NCBI RefSeq assembly: GCF_029892045.1
Contig: NZ_CP120369.1
Coordinates: forward strand, 558,001 to 622,000
From: Sinorhizobium numidicum
GTDB taxonomy: Bacteria > Pseudomonadota > Alphaproteobacteria > Rhizobiales > Rhizobiaceae
DNA: 64,000 nucleotides
Direction: 5' to 3'
Shown here piece after piece: positions 53,656 to 62,436 of the stretch. The position numbers were made by a program, and so were the translations under genes. Each line of letters begins with the position of its first letter. Positions within the stretch are counted from its first letter, which is position 1. The notes under the pieces were generated by a model, which had not been told where the DNA came from, did not search any database, and saw only the letters and a list, made by a program, of their open reading frames with translations.

Positions 53656-54867
53656 CTTCCTGCCCCAGGAGGCATGGACGAGTTCGGCGATCTCGGCGTT
53701 GACCGCGTTCAAGGAGTCCATCGCGCGCTCATAGGTGGACCGCGTCATCTGGCTCTTGTCGACTTCGTAAAGTGTCTGCTTGGTGATGCCGGCGTCTGAA
53801 ACCGCTGTCGATTTCAGCATCTGGTTCTTCAGCACGAACTGGTGGAACAAGGTCTGCATGAAGCCCACCATCTGCGCCTGCGGCCCGTCCGTTGGCTCGT
53901 ACCGGGTGATCAGATAGCGATACCATTCGAGATTGACCGCAGCACCCGCGTCCCGGATAGGCTTCAGGATCCCGCCCAGCATCAAAAGGAACTGGCCCAT
54001 CGACATGACGTCGAGCATCTGCGGATGGATCGTGATTAGGACGCTCGTCGCCGCAGTCAGCGCCGTGATCGTGAGATAGCCGAGCTGGGGAGGGCAGTCG
54101 ATGACGACAATGTCGTAGCGGTTGTCGACTTCCGTCAGCGCGCGCGAAATCCGCGTAAAGAAGGTCTTGCCATCATTCGAGCTCTTGTTCGACATCGCAA
54201 GCGGCGTGTCGTACTCGTACTCCTGAAGTTCGAGGTTCGCAGGCACAATATCGAGGCCCGGGAAGTTGGTAGGCTGGATGATCTCGCTGATCGATCGGCG
54301 TTGATCGTCATATCGGAGCGCCTCATAGAGCGAGGGCGACATGTCGAGCTCGGGCTGAAAACCGTGAAGTGACGAAAGTGATGCCTGCGGGTCGAGATCC
54401 ACCGCCAAGACACGGTGCCCGGTCAATGCCATGTACTGCGCGAGATGGGCGGCCGTCGTCGTCTTGCCCGAACCGCCCTTGAAATTGACAACGGCAATGA
54501 CCTGGAGCTTTTCGCCCGCCCGACGGTGCGGCACGTAGTTCCTGGCTTCCGATCGTCCATGCTGATCGAGATACTTACGTAGTTCCGCCATCTGTTCGGC
54601 ACTATAAGAACGGCGACCCGACGACGATGTCTGGGGGAGGGGGCCCTTTCCCTCAAGATGGAGTTTCTTCAGCGTGCTTTGCGAGACGCCCAGGAACTGC
54701 GCCACTTCCGAAAGCGAGAACTGGCGAAGCAGTTTCTTAGCATTCGGCGGGAACTGCTGCATGCTCAAGAGATGCAGCTTCTTAGAAATCAGATCGCCCT
54801 GTTCGAGGATGAGCTCCTCGAAATGCATCGGCTGTGCGGGAGCGATGGATGGCGAATTAGCGTTCAT
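53644..54867 (-). CDS. repA: Plasmid partitioning ATPase RepA
   Basis: A 407-residue ParA-family ATPase with the N-terminal DNA-binding extension typical of repABC plasmids (LRQFSLSEVAQFLGVSQSTLKKLHLEGKG helix-turn-helix). The deviant Walker A is NFKGGSGKTTTAAHLAQY, with VLAVDLDPQASLS and YDIVVIDCPPQLG following. RepA moves plasmids with RepB at parS and represses its own operon. A palindrome at 54911-54928 just upstream could be the operator. Confidence 0.96.
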   Translation of the reverse strand: MNANSPSIAPAQPMHFEELILEQGDLISKKLHLLSMQQFPPNAKKLLRQFSLSEVAQFLGVSQSTLKKLHLEGKGPLPQTSSSGRRSYSAEQMAELRKYLDQHGRSEARNYVPHRRAGEKLQVIAVVNFKGGSGKTTTAAHLAQYMALTGHRVLAVDLDPQASLSSLHGFQPELDMSPSLYEALRYDDQRRSISEIIQPTNFPGLDIVPANLELQEYEYDTPLAMSNKSSNDGKTFFTRISRALTEVDNRYDIVVIDCPPQLGYLTITALTAATSVLITIHPQMLDVMSMGQFLLMLGGILKPIRDAGAAVNLEWYRYLITRYEPTDGPQAQMVGFMQTLFHQFVLKNQMLKSTAVSDAGITKQTLYEVDKSQMTRSTYERAMDSLNAVNAEIAELVHASWGRKVVS

Positions 54868-54910
54868 TGCAAGGGAACTCTCGAATAACGGTTTTTCGGT
54901 CCGAGAACCG

Positions 54911-54928
54911 ACATAATCGTTATTATGT
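54911..54928. promoter_or_regulatory. Palindrome upstream of repA
   Basis: ACATAAT / ATTATGT around CGTT form a perfect 7-bp inverted repeat 44 bases upstream of the repA start. RepA of this family represses its own promoter with RepB, so an operator is expected here. A further GC-rich inverted repeat (CCCGAGC...GCTCGGG, 54984-55004) lies behind it. Confidence 0.55.
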
Positions 54929-55351
54929 GCGATTCTAGCCGGCTGACAAGGAATATAGAGTTAACAAAGGGTTAATACCCCGTCCCGAGCAGGCCCCGCT
55001 CGGGGGCAATACACACGTGTTTCTCCTTTATTCCTATGCACTTAGAAGGCCGCTTGCGCTGCGCTAAGCGCCAGCGAGTTTTCCAGGGGAGAACCACGGC
55101 CGTTTCCCTGACCACGAAACGCCACTTCGAAATAGCGGTCATATTACTCCCAGCGACTCACCCGACTCAGCCTTTGTGGATCCATTCCCAACTGGTCTCC
55201 TGTGAATCCTGCAATTGGGAGGGCCACGCCACGTCTTTCACCCAAACTAACGCCCGAATCACCGCCTGCACAACCCTGTTGAATTCTACAACTGCCCAGC
55301 GATTCGGATCCGTGCTCATCTCCGCGACGATGTTCAACGACGGAGAAATTC
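54929..55351. other. Divergent promoter region between repA and traI
   Basis: No gene is supported. The region should carry the leftward repABC promoters and the rightward traI-trb promoter. I looked for an 18-bp tra box of the ATGTGCAGATCTGCACAT type and found none that is convincing. ATGTGCGATTCTAG at about 54925 is only a half-match. Confidence 0.45.
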
Positions 55352-55975
55352 ATGCAGGTTCTCGCGATCTCAAAGCCCCGGAATACCGTGGAAGCTCGGC
55401 TTCTCCACAGCCATCATCAGCTGCGCGCCCGCGTCTTTTCCGATCGGTTGGGTTGGGAAGTCAATGTTGCAGGAGGCTGTGAGTCGGATGCTTTCGACGA
55501 CATCCAACCGACTTACATTTTAGCCGTCGCCAAGATGGGCCGATTGGCTGGATGTGCCCGCCTTCTTCCTGCACTGGGCCCAACGATGGTGGCGAGCGTT
55601 TTCCCCTCGCTCCTTTCTGCCGGGCAGTTCAGCGCTCATTCATCCATGGTCGAGAGCTCGCGCTTTTGCGTGGATACCTCCCTTTCCGAGGGCAGGGGGG
55701 ACGGTTCCATTCACGAGGCAACTCTGACCATGTTCGCGGGCATCATCGAATGGTGCATGTCGAAGTGCTTAACCGAAATCGTGACGGTCACTGACCTCCG
55801 CTTCGAGCGGATCCTCGCGCGTGTCGGCTGGCCGCTTCAGCGGCTGGCCGAACCCAAGAAGATCGGCGTGACTGTGGCCGTGGCGGGGATCCTGTCCGCC
55901 GACGCCGGCACTTTCCAGAAGCTTCGCCCTTCCACCTACCGCTCTGATTTCAGCCCTGTCAGCAAGGCAGCATAA
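55352..55975 (+). CDS. traI: Acyl-homoserine-lactone synthase TraI
   Basis: A 207-residue LuxI-family synthase that makes an N-acyl-homoserine lactone from SAM and acyl-ACP. Conserved positions are visible: RARVFSDRLGWEV (Arg, Phe, Trp), SDAFDDIQPTYIL, GRLAGCARLLP, MVESSRFCVD (Glu, Arg) and the V/T acyl pocket near TVTDLRFERILARVGW. It precedes trbB by ten bases, the usual order in Ti and rhizobial plasmids, where quorum sensing through TraR induces transfer. No traR or traM is in this window. GGAGAAA precedes the ATG. Confidence 0.94.
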   Translation: MQVLAISKPRNTVEARLLHSHHQLRARVFSDRLGWEVNVAGGCESDAFDDIQPTYILAVAKMGRLAGCARLLPALGPTMVASVFPSLLSAGQFSAHSSMVESSRFCVDTSLSEGRGDGSIHEATLTMFAGIIEWCMSKCLTEIVTVTDLRFERILARVGWPLQRLAEPKKIGVTVAVAGILSADAGTFQKLRPSTYRSDFSPVSKAA

Positions 55976-55985
55976 GGAGAAATCC

Positions 55986-56963
55986 GTGAACCAGCTTCGC
56001 TCTCACCCTCGTCTTGTGCGCAAACTTCAGGAGGCGCTCGGCGACCAGCTCTGTGTTGCCCTAGACGACGCGACCGTGGTCGAGATCATGCTCAATCCAG
56101 ACGGAAGGTTATTCATCGAGCGTCTCGGGCACGGGGTAGCCCCGGCGGGCGAGATGTCGTCGGCCGCGGCCGAAATGGTGATCGGTACCGTTGCGCATGC
56201 GCTTCAGTCGGAGGTCGACACGGAACAGCCGATCATCTCCGGAGAGCTGCCGATCGGTGGCCACCGCTTTGAAGGTCTTTTGCCGCCAGTGGTCGCCAAA
56301 CCTGCTTTCACCATTCGCCGTCGTGCGTCGCGTCTTATCCCGCTCGATGAGTATGTGCGTTCCGGCGTGATGACGGAGTACCAGGCGTCGACGATACGCA
56401 GCGCGATCTCCTCCAGGCTCAACATCATCATTTCCGGGGGAACGGGTTCCGGCAAAACGACGCTCGCGAATGCTGTGATCGACGAGATCGTGAAAAGCGC
56501 TCCAGAAGACCGGCTCGTCATTCTGGAAGACACCGCCGAAATCCAGTGCGCGGCCGAAAATGCCGTACTTCTTCATACCAGCGATACGGTCGATATGGCC
56601 CGGCTCCTCAAGAGCACAATGCGCCTGCGCCCAGATCGGATCGTCGTGGGCGAGGTCCGCGACGGGGCTGCGCTGACACTGCTCAAAGCGTGGAACACCG
56701 GCCATCCGGGTGGCGTCGCTACTATCCACTCGAACACCGCCATGTCGGCATTCCGCCGCCTTGAGCAACTTACCGCCGAGGCCAGCCATCAGCCCATGCA
56801 CGAGGTGATCGGCGAAGCGGTCGATCTCGTCATCTCGATTGAACGGACGCCGCGCGGACGGCGCGTCCGCGACATCATCCAGGTCGAGCGGTACGTCAAC
56901 GGCCGATACGAAGTCGAATCCGAGCAGCTCACCGAAGAACAGGAGACGCGCCATGTCGCGTAA
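55986..56963 (+). CDS. trbB: Conjugal transfer ATPase TrbB
   Basis: A 325-residue VirB11-type secretion ATPase. Walker A is [17 protein letters not shown], the Asp box [12 protein letters not shown], and the His box [34 protein letters not shown] are all present. It powers pilus assembly of the mating-pair formation complex. The start uses GTG at 55986; AAGGAGAAATCC precedes it. The stop overlaps the trbC start. Confidence 0.95.
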   Translation: MNQLRSHPRLVRKLQEALGDQLCVALDDATVVEIMLNPDGRLFIERLGHGVAPAGEMSSAAAEMVIGTVAHALQSEVDTEQPIISGELPIGGHRFEGLLPPVVAKPAFTIRRRASRLIPLDEYVRSGVMTEYQASTIRSAISSRLNIIISGGTGSGKTTLANAVIDEIVKSAPEDRLVILEDTAEIQCAAENAVLLHTSDTVDMARLLKSTMRLRPDRIVVGEVRDGAALTLLKAWNTGHPGGVATIHSNTAMSAFRRLEQLTAEASHQPMHEVIGEAVDLVISIERTPRGRRVRDIIQVERYVNGRYEVESEQLTEEQETRHVA

Positions 56964-57336
56964 GAATGCAGTTGTCGCCATTGCGCTGCTTGCAGCTCCC
57001 CTGGTTTTTGCCTCTGTCGTGCCGGCTGTCGCCAGCTCCGGCGGCGGCCTTCCATGGGAAGGACCGCTGCAGCAGATTCAGGAGTCGATCACCGGTCCGG
57101 TCGCTGGCGCAATCGCGCTGGCCGCGGTGGCTATCGCCGGCGGCATGCTGATCTTCGGGGGTGAGCTCAACGATTTCGCGCGCCGGCTCATGTATATCGT
57201 CCTCGTCACCGGCATCCTGCTTGGCGCCACCAACATCGTCGGCCTGTTCGGCGCGACGGGCGCCTCGATCGGCCTCCCGGACGAGCAGATCGCATCGAAT
57301 GGGCAAAGTGCAAAAGGGGACCGGGCCTATGGCTGA
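56953..57336 (+). CDS. trbC: Conjugal pilin TrbC
   Basis: A 127-residue VirB2/TrbC-type pilin precursor. A signal peptide ([25 protein letters not shown]) is followed by two membrane segments ([23 protein letters not shown] and [21 protein letters not shown]). It overlaps trbB by 11 bases and trbD by 8, consistent with coupled translation. Confidence 0.93.
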   Translation: MSRKNAVVAIALLAAPLVFASVVPAVASSGGGLPWEGPLQQIQESITGPVAGAIALAAVAIAGGMLIFGGELNDFARRLMYIVLVTGILLGATNIVGLFGATGASIGLPDEQIASNGQSAKGDRAYG

Positions 57337-57628
57337 GTCGTTGCCCGCCCTGCAGCGCAACCGCATCCATCGTGCTCTTTCGCGTCCGAACCTCCTGATG
57401 GGCGCGGACCGGGAATTGGTGTTGCTGACGGGTCTCGCCGCCGTAATCCTGATTTTCGTGGTGCTGACGATCTACTCGGCGCTGTTCGGGATCGCCGTTT
57501 GGATCGTTATCGTTGGGCTGCTGCGGATGATGGCGAAGTCGGATCCGCTGATGCGGCAAGTCTATGTGCGCCACATCTCGTACAAGCCTTACTACAAAGC
57601 GACCACGTCACCGTGGCGCCGGTATTAA
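57329..57628 (+). CDS. trbD: Conjugal transfer protein TrbD
   Basis: A 99-residue VirB3-like inner-membrane protein with [28 protein letters not shown] and a pair of close membrane helices ([31 protein letters not shown]). It is usually needed with TrbE for pilus formation. The start overlaps trbC. Ten bases separate it from trbE. Confidence 0.93.
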   Translation: MAESLPALQRNRIHRALSRPNLLMGADRELVLLTGLAAVILIFVVLTIYSALFGIAVWIVIVGLLRMMAKSDPLMRQVYVRHISYKPYYKATTSPWRRY

Positions 57629-57638
57629 GGGGGCTGGC

Positions 57639-60095
57639 ATGGTCGCTCTCAAACGCTTCCGGGCCCCTGGCCCATCCTTTGCGGACCTCGTCCCCTATGC
57701 CGGCCTCGTCGACAACGGCGTGCTTCTGTTGAAGGATGGAAGCCTAATGGCCGGCTGGTATTTTGCCGGGCCGGATTCCGAAAGCGCCACAGACCTCGAG
57801 CGCAACGAACTGTCACGCCAGATCAACGCGATCCTGTCGCGGCTCGGAAGCGGTTGGATGATCCAGGTCGAAGCCGTTCGTATTCCGACGTTCGACTACG
57901 CTTCAGAAGACCGCTGCCATTTCTCGGATGCTGTCACCCACGCGATCGACGCGGAGCGCCGGGCACATTTCGCGCGCGAGCGGGGGCACTTCGAGAGCAA
58001 GCATGCGGTGATCCTGACTTATCGGCCGGTTGAATCCAAAAAGACGGCTCTCAGCAAATACATCTATTCCGATGAGGAAAGCCGTAAGAAGACCTATGCC
58101 GACACGGTGCTCTTCATCTTCAAGAACGCCATCCGCGAGATCGAGCAATATCTGGCGAATACCCTTTCGATCCGGCGGATGGAGACGCGCGAGGTCGCCG
58201 AGAGGGGAGGGGAGCGGGTTGCTCGCTACGACGAGCTCCTCCAGTTCGTTCGCTTCTGCATTACCGGTGAAAACCACCCGATCCGACTTCCTGACGCTCC
58301 CATGTATCTCGACTGGATCGCGACCGCTGAACTCGAGCATGGCCTGACGCCAAAGGTCGAGAACCAATTTCTCGGCGTTGTGGCGATCGATGGGCTGCCG
58401 GCAGAGAGCTGGCCCGGGATCCTCAACAGCCTTGACCTGATGCCGCTCACCTATCGCTGGTCGTCGCGCTTTATCTTCCTTGACGCGGAAGAGGCTCGCC
58501 AAAAGCTGGAGCGGACCCGCAAGAAGTGGCAGCAGAAGGTCCGGCCGTTCTTCGACCAGCTATTTCAGACGCAAAGCCGGTCGGTCGATCAGGACGCGAT
58601 GACGATGGTGGCCGAGACCGAGGATGCGATCGCGCAAGCATCGTCACAGCTTGTCGCCTACGGCTATTACACGCCCGTGATCATTCTCTTCGACAGTGAT
58701 CGGGAAGCATTGCAGGAAAAGGCCGAGGCGATCCGCCGGCTGATCCAGGCTGAGGGATTTGGGGGGAGGATCGAGACGCTCAACGCAACCGACGCCTATC
58801 TCGGCAGCTTGCCGGGCAACTGGTACTCCAATATCCGCGAACCGCTGATCAACACCAGCAACCTCGCGGACCTGGTGCCGCTTAATTCGGTCTGGTCAGG
58901 AAACCCGAGCGCTCCTTGCCCTTTCTATCCTCCTAATTCCCCACCGCTGATGCAGGTCGCGAGCGGGTCGACGCCGTTCCGGCTGAATTTGCACGTCGAC
59001 GACGTCGGCCACACGATGATCTTCGGGCCAACCGGCTCAGGCAAATCGACACTTCTCGCACTGATCGCGGCACAGTTCCGACGCTATAACCAAGCCCAGA
59101 TCTTCGCCTTCGACAAGGGAAGCTCGCTCTTGCCGCTGACGCTGGCCGCCGGCGGTGATCATTACGAGATCGGCGGAGATGCGCACGACGCGGGACCTCC
59201 ACTCGCGTTCTGCCCACTCTCCGATCTCGGGAGTGACTCCGATCGAGCCTGGGCGACAGAATGGATAGAGATGCTGATCGCGCTGCAGGGCATCACCATC
59301 ACGCCCGATCATCGCAACGCCATTTCCCGTCAGGTCACCCTCATGGCCAGCGCGCCCGGACGATCGCTTTCGGATTTCGTGAGCGGCGTTCAGATGCGCG
59401 AGATCAAGGACGCTCTGCATCACTATACCGTCGACGGGCCGATGGGTCAGCTTCTCGACGCGGAAGACGATGGGTTGGCGCTCGGCGCCTTCCAGACCTT
59501 CGAGATCGAGCAACTGATGAACATGGGCGAGCGCAATCTCGTGCCCGTGCTTACCTATCTTTTCCGACGGATCGAGAAACGCCTCGACGGCTCGCCGAGC
59601 CTGATCGTGCTGGACGAGGCCTGGTTGATGCTCGGCCATCCGGTGTTCAGAAGCAAGATCCGCGAGTGGCTGAAGGTGCTCCGCAAGGCGAACTGCGCGG
59701 TCGTGCTGGCCACTCAGTCGATCTCGGACGCCGAGCGCTCGGGGATCATCGACGTGCTGAAGGAATCCTGCCCGACCAAGATCTGCCTACCGAACAGCGC
59801 CGCACGCGAACCGGGGACGCGCGAGTTCTACGAAAGGATTGGTTTCAACGAACGGCAGATCGAAATCGTTTCAAATGCGATTCCCAAGCGCGAATACTAC
59901 GTCGTCACACCTGAAGGCCGGCGGCTCTTCGATATGGCGCTTGGTCCCGTGGCGCTCAGCTTCGTCGGCGCATCCGGCAAGGAAGATTTGAAGCGCATCC
60001 GCACACTTCAGTCCGAACACGGCCGCGATTGGCCGGTCCACTGGCTTCAGATGAGAGGAGTTCACGATGCCGCATCGCTGCTCGAAGTCGCATAA
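57639..60095 (+). CDS. trbE: Conjugal transfer ATPase TrbE
   Basis: An 818-residue VirB4-family ATPase, the largest motor of the mating channel. Walker A is FGPTGSGKSTLLALIAAQF (about residue 455), Walker B is SLIVLDEAWLMLG, and the arginine/Gln motifs ATQSISDAERSG follow. The N-terminal TrbE-type domain (LVPYAGLVDNGVLLLKDGSLMAGWYF) is complete. Start at ATG 57639. The end overlaps trbJ. Confidence 0.95.
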   Translation: MVALKRFRAPGPSFADLVPYAGLVDNGVLLLKDGSLMAGWYFAGPDSESATDLERNELSRQINAILSRLGSGWMIQVEAVRIPTFDYASEDRCHFSDAVTHAIDAERRAHFARERGHFESKHAVILTYRPVESKKTALSKYIYSDEESRKKTYADTVLFIFKNAIREIEQYLANTLSIRRMETREVAERGGERVARYDELLQFVRFCITGENHPIRLPDAPMYLDWIATAELEHGLTPKVENQFLGVVAIDGLPAESWPGILNSLDLMPLTYRWSSRFIFLDAEEARQKLERTRKKWQQKVRPFFDQLFQTQSRSVDQDAMTMVAETEDAIAQASSQLVAYGYYTPVIILFDSDREALQEKAEAIRRLIQAEGFGGRIETLNATDAYLGSLPGNWYSNIREPLINTSNLADLVPLNSVWSGNPSAPCPFYPPNSPPLMQVASGSTPFRLNLHVDDVGHTMIFGPTGSGKSTLLALIAAQFRRYNQAQIFAFDKGSSLLPLTLAAGGDHYEIGGDAHDAGPPLAFCPLSDLGSDSDRAWATEWIEMLIALQGITITPDHRNAISRQVTLMASAPGRSLSDFVSGVQMREIKDALHHYTVDGPMGQLLDAEDDGLALGAFQTFEIEQLMNMGERNLVPVLTYLFRRIEKRLDGSPSLIVLDEAWLMLGHPVFRSKIREWLKVLRKANCAVVLATQSISDAERSGIIDVLKESCPTKICLPNSAAREPGTREFYERIGFNERQIEIVSNAIPKREYYVVTPEGRRLFDMALGPVALSFVGASGKEDLKRIRTLQSEHGRDWPVHWLQMRGVHDAASLLEVA

Positions 60096-60870
60096 ATTGC
60101 TCGCTGGTGTTGCGGCTGTCGCCGTGGCGGTCATCAGCACCGCGCCCGCCGTTGCCGGCACCGCCACAGGTGCGGCCACCGAGTGGACGCAGGTGCTCAA
60201 CAATGGAGAGCTCGTCGCCCTGGTCTGGAAATCCGGCGAGCAGATCCAGAACCAGCTCACCCAGATCAGCCAGCTCGCGCAGCAGATCGAGACGCAGCTG
60301 AATATCTATCAAAACCTGCTCCAGAACACGGCCACGCTCCCGTCGCACATGTGGGGACAGGTGGAGAGCGATCTCAATCAGCTCCGCGGCATTGTCGATC
60401 AGGGCCAGAGCATCGCGTTTTCGATGGGCAACGCGGACGACGTGCTGCAGCAGCGGTTCCAGAGCTATGCCACCCTCAAGACCAACCTGCCAAGCAACGA
60501 AACATTCTCCTCGACCTATCAAACCTGGTCGGACACCAACCGAGACACGATTGCCAGCACGCTGAAGGCGGCAAGCCTCACGGCCGATCAGTTCGACAGC
60601 GAGGAAACCACAATGTCCTCGCTGCGGTCGATGTCCGAGACGGCCGACGGGCAGATGAAGGCCCTGCAGGTCGGCCATCAGATCGCCGCGCAGCAGGTCG
60701 CGCAAATGCAGAAGCTCCGCGGCCTCGTCTCACAGCAGATGACGATGATCGGAACCTGGCTTCAGACCGAGCAGACCGACCAGGACCTCGCTCAGGCACG
60801 GCGGGAGAAGTTCTTCAACGCCGAGGTCAAGACCATTCCGGAAGGTCAGAAAATGGAGCCCCGCTGGTGA
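60067..60870 (+). CDS. trbJ: Conjugal transfer protein TrbJ
   Basis: A 267-residue exported VirB5-like protein. Signal peptide LLAGVAAVAVAVISTAPAVA, then a coiled-coil-rich periplasmic body (NQLTQISQLAQQIETQLNIYQNLLQN). It probably forms the pilus tip. It overlaps trbE by 29 bases and trbK by four (GTGA). Confidence 0.93.
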   Translation: MPHRCSKSHKLLAGVAAVAVAVISTAPAVAGTATGAATEWTQVLNNGELVALVWKSGEQIQNQLTQISQLAQQIETQLNIYQNLLQNTATLPSHMWGQVESDLNQLRGIVDQGQSIAFSMGNADDVLQQRFQSYATLKTNLPSNETFSSTYQTWSDTNRDTIASTLKAASLTADQFDSEETTMSSLRSMSETADGQMKALQVGHQIAAQQVAQMQKLRGLVSQQMTMIGTWLQTEQTDQDLAQARREKFFNAEVKTIPEGQKMEPRW

Positions 60871-61061
60871 GCCGTGCCGTCGTCATTGCCCTGCTCGTAC
60901 TCGTTGCTGCTGTTTCGTCTGCAGCGACAGTGCTGATCGTCAACTCCAGAGACACCAATCAACCTGCACTCACCGAGGGTGCCACCAGAGAGAAACTCTT
61001 TGGCTCCGGCAAAGAACTTCCGCCGATCAAGGACGGTCAGGAGATGAGGCCAAGATGGTGA
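60867..61061 (+). CDS. trbK: Entry-exclusion-type protein TrbK
   Basis: A 64-residue protein with GTG start, one N-terminal membrane segment (VVIALLVLVAAVSSAATVLIV) and a short periplasmic tail ending DGQEMRPRW. Order and size fit TrbK, which blocks uptake of related plasmids in the IncP and Ti systems. No lipobox Cys is visible, unlike IncP TrbK. The overlap with trbJ and trbL supports it as real. Confidence 0.85.
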   Translation: MSRAVVIALLVLVAAVSSAATVLIVNSRDTNQPALTEGATREKLFGSGKELPPIKDGQEMRPRW

Positions 61062-61190
61062 GAAACAGTCTTGTAAGTTCCGTCCTGATCGCAGGACTCG
61101 TTTGCGTCGCCTGTGCCGCACCCGCTATCGCGCAGGAGGGACAGGTCCTTACGGAGCTGGAGAACCAAGTCTCGACGGCCGCGAAAGGAA
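61055..61190 (+). pseudogene. trbL: TrbL, truncated after about 45 codons
   Basis: The frame begins MVRNSLVSSVLIAGLVCVAC with a signal-like segment and EGQVLTELENQVSTAAKG, which fits the start of TrbL. TrbL should continue with several membrane helices, but after about 61190 the frame is foreign (it reads antisense to the NDP-kinase-like gene) and ends at 61345. The rest of trbL and trbF, trbG, trbH and trbI are absent, so the transfer system is incomplete here. Confidence 0.88.
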
Positions 61191-61642
61191 TTGAGCGCCT
61201 TCCAACTAGCCTCACCCGTCCCGGTGGAGTGAGCGCGAAGAATTCTGAGTTCCTCGCGCATCATGCTCTCGCTGTCGCTCACGTGGACAAGGTTCGTGAC
61301 TGGATTATCGCAGTAAAAGCGACTGCGAATGGTTCCTTTGGCTGATTGGGCAGGCTGGGCCTTGCCCTTCAGATTTTGAAGGTATGATAAAGCTTCGTCC
61401 CCGATCCACAGTGTTGCACACACCGGGCGCATGTCGAAAAGGTCCAGCACGAGCGGCCAGTGTTTCGCGTGGGTTGATCCCGTAAGGGAGTAGAATGCTT
61501 CAATGGAACTGCGACTGTGGACGGCAAAGAATCGTTTACCAGGCTCCAGCCTTCCTTCACGGGTGATAAATTGATCAAGTTTGCTCGTCAGGCCGGATCT
61601 TGCGACCTCGGGTCCATACACGGTTAAGCCCACCGACGCCAT
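61190..61642 (-). pseudogene. NDP-kinase-like protein, 3' end cut at the trbL junction
   Basis: The first 150 residues after ATG 61642 look like nucleoside-diphosphate kinase: FFAVHSRSSIEAFYSLTG, PVCATLWIGDEALSYLQ, SAKGTIRSRF and NLVHVSDSESMMREEL with the phosphohistidine His120. From about 61190 the frame reads antisense to trbL and runs to a stop at 61037. The core kinase fold is therefore nearly complete, but the natural C-terminus is lost. Its ATG directly follows the stop of the kinase gene (61643), so it is the third gene of a small operon. It is diverged from housekeeping Ndk, so the substrate may differ. Confidence 0.72.
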
Positions 61643-62395
61643 TTACGCTGCTCCCCTCCCAGTCTGCACTGGCTGTTCCCGCTGTGAGGGGTTCCTAATA
61701 AGGGTGCCAGTTACTTTGCGTCCTTCAAGCCAATCACCCAATCGCTGCGGAAATGCACCATTCAGCACGGCACCCGAGAGACCTCGTTGTGCCATAAAGT
61801 GAGCCGCACATGCGTCGACCGACGTGTGACCGAGGCGCGCCAACTCATCAGAAGCAACTTCGGACATCAGCGCTGCAGGTTGATCTGTTCTGCCGTTCCG
61901 GTAGACGCCATCAACGTCTGTCAGAATCGCGAGTTTCTCGGTATTTGTCAGCCATGCAACCCAGGCGGCGATCGAATCGGAAGTGATATCCCAGCTCCAC
62001 TCAACCGGGTCGAGTGCAAAAAGGATCCGAGAAGGCAGCAACACGGGAATCTTACCTTCCTTGATAAGCAACCGGCACTCGCCTAGGGTCGAGCACGCAG
62101 CTAGGTTCGATGAGAATGCTGGATCGGTAATCATGTATCCCGTCTGGTCCTGTGCGAGCGCACATGCATGATGTGCGGTAAACGCCGCGAGAGGATGTGC
62201 TGCGTCTACCGCCTCTATGACCTTGTCCGGAAGACCGCCTCCGGGGACAACCAAGATTCGGTGACCGGAACTACGGACGTGCTCAAGTCCAGCGAGAACC
62301 GTTCTGCAGGTCTCCAGATTGCGCATGAGACTTCCGCCGAACTTCACCACTGCGGAAATGCCATAAGGAGGAAACCCATTCGAAGCTGGTTCCAT
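61643..62395 (-). CDS. Amino-acid-kinase-family kinase
   Basis: A 250-residue kinase of the amino acid kinase (aspartate/glutamate/uridylate kinase) superfamily. AVVKFGGSLMRN is the N-terminal phosphate loop, ILVVPGGGLPDKV the second glycine motif, and LAILTDVDGVYRNG the nucleotide-binding segment. The start is at 62395, after GGCGAGGGAAAG. It resembles the small MfnE/fosfomycin-kinase-like branch more than UMP kinase or aspartokinase. It lies between a DegT aminotransferase and an NDP-kinase-like gene, suggesting phosphorylation of a small amino-containing metabolite. The substrate is unknown. Confidence 0.8.
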   Translation of the reverse strand: MEPASNGFPPYGISAVVKFGGSLMRNLETCRTVLAGLEHVRSSGHRILVVPGGGLPDKVIEAVDAAHPLAAFTAHHACALAQDQTGYMITDPAFSSNLAACSTLGECRLLIKEGKIPVLLPSRILFALDPVEWSWDITSDSIAAWVAWLTNTEKLAILTDVDGVYRNGRTDQPAALMSEVASDELARLGHTSVDACAAHFMAQRGLSGAVLNGAFPQRLGDWLEGRKVTGTLIRNPSQREQPVQTGRGAA

Positions 62396-62436
62396 CTTTC
62401 CCTCGCCCTTGAATCTCCTATGCGGCTGTCGCAACC

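Noticed and set aside
54911..54945. Possible tra box upstream of traI
   Set aside because: Only one half resembles the ATGTGCAGA half-site and the second half does not match; the palindrome here fits a repA operator better.
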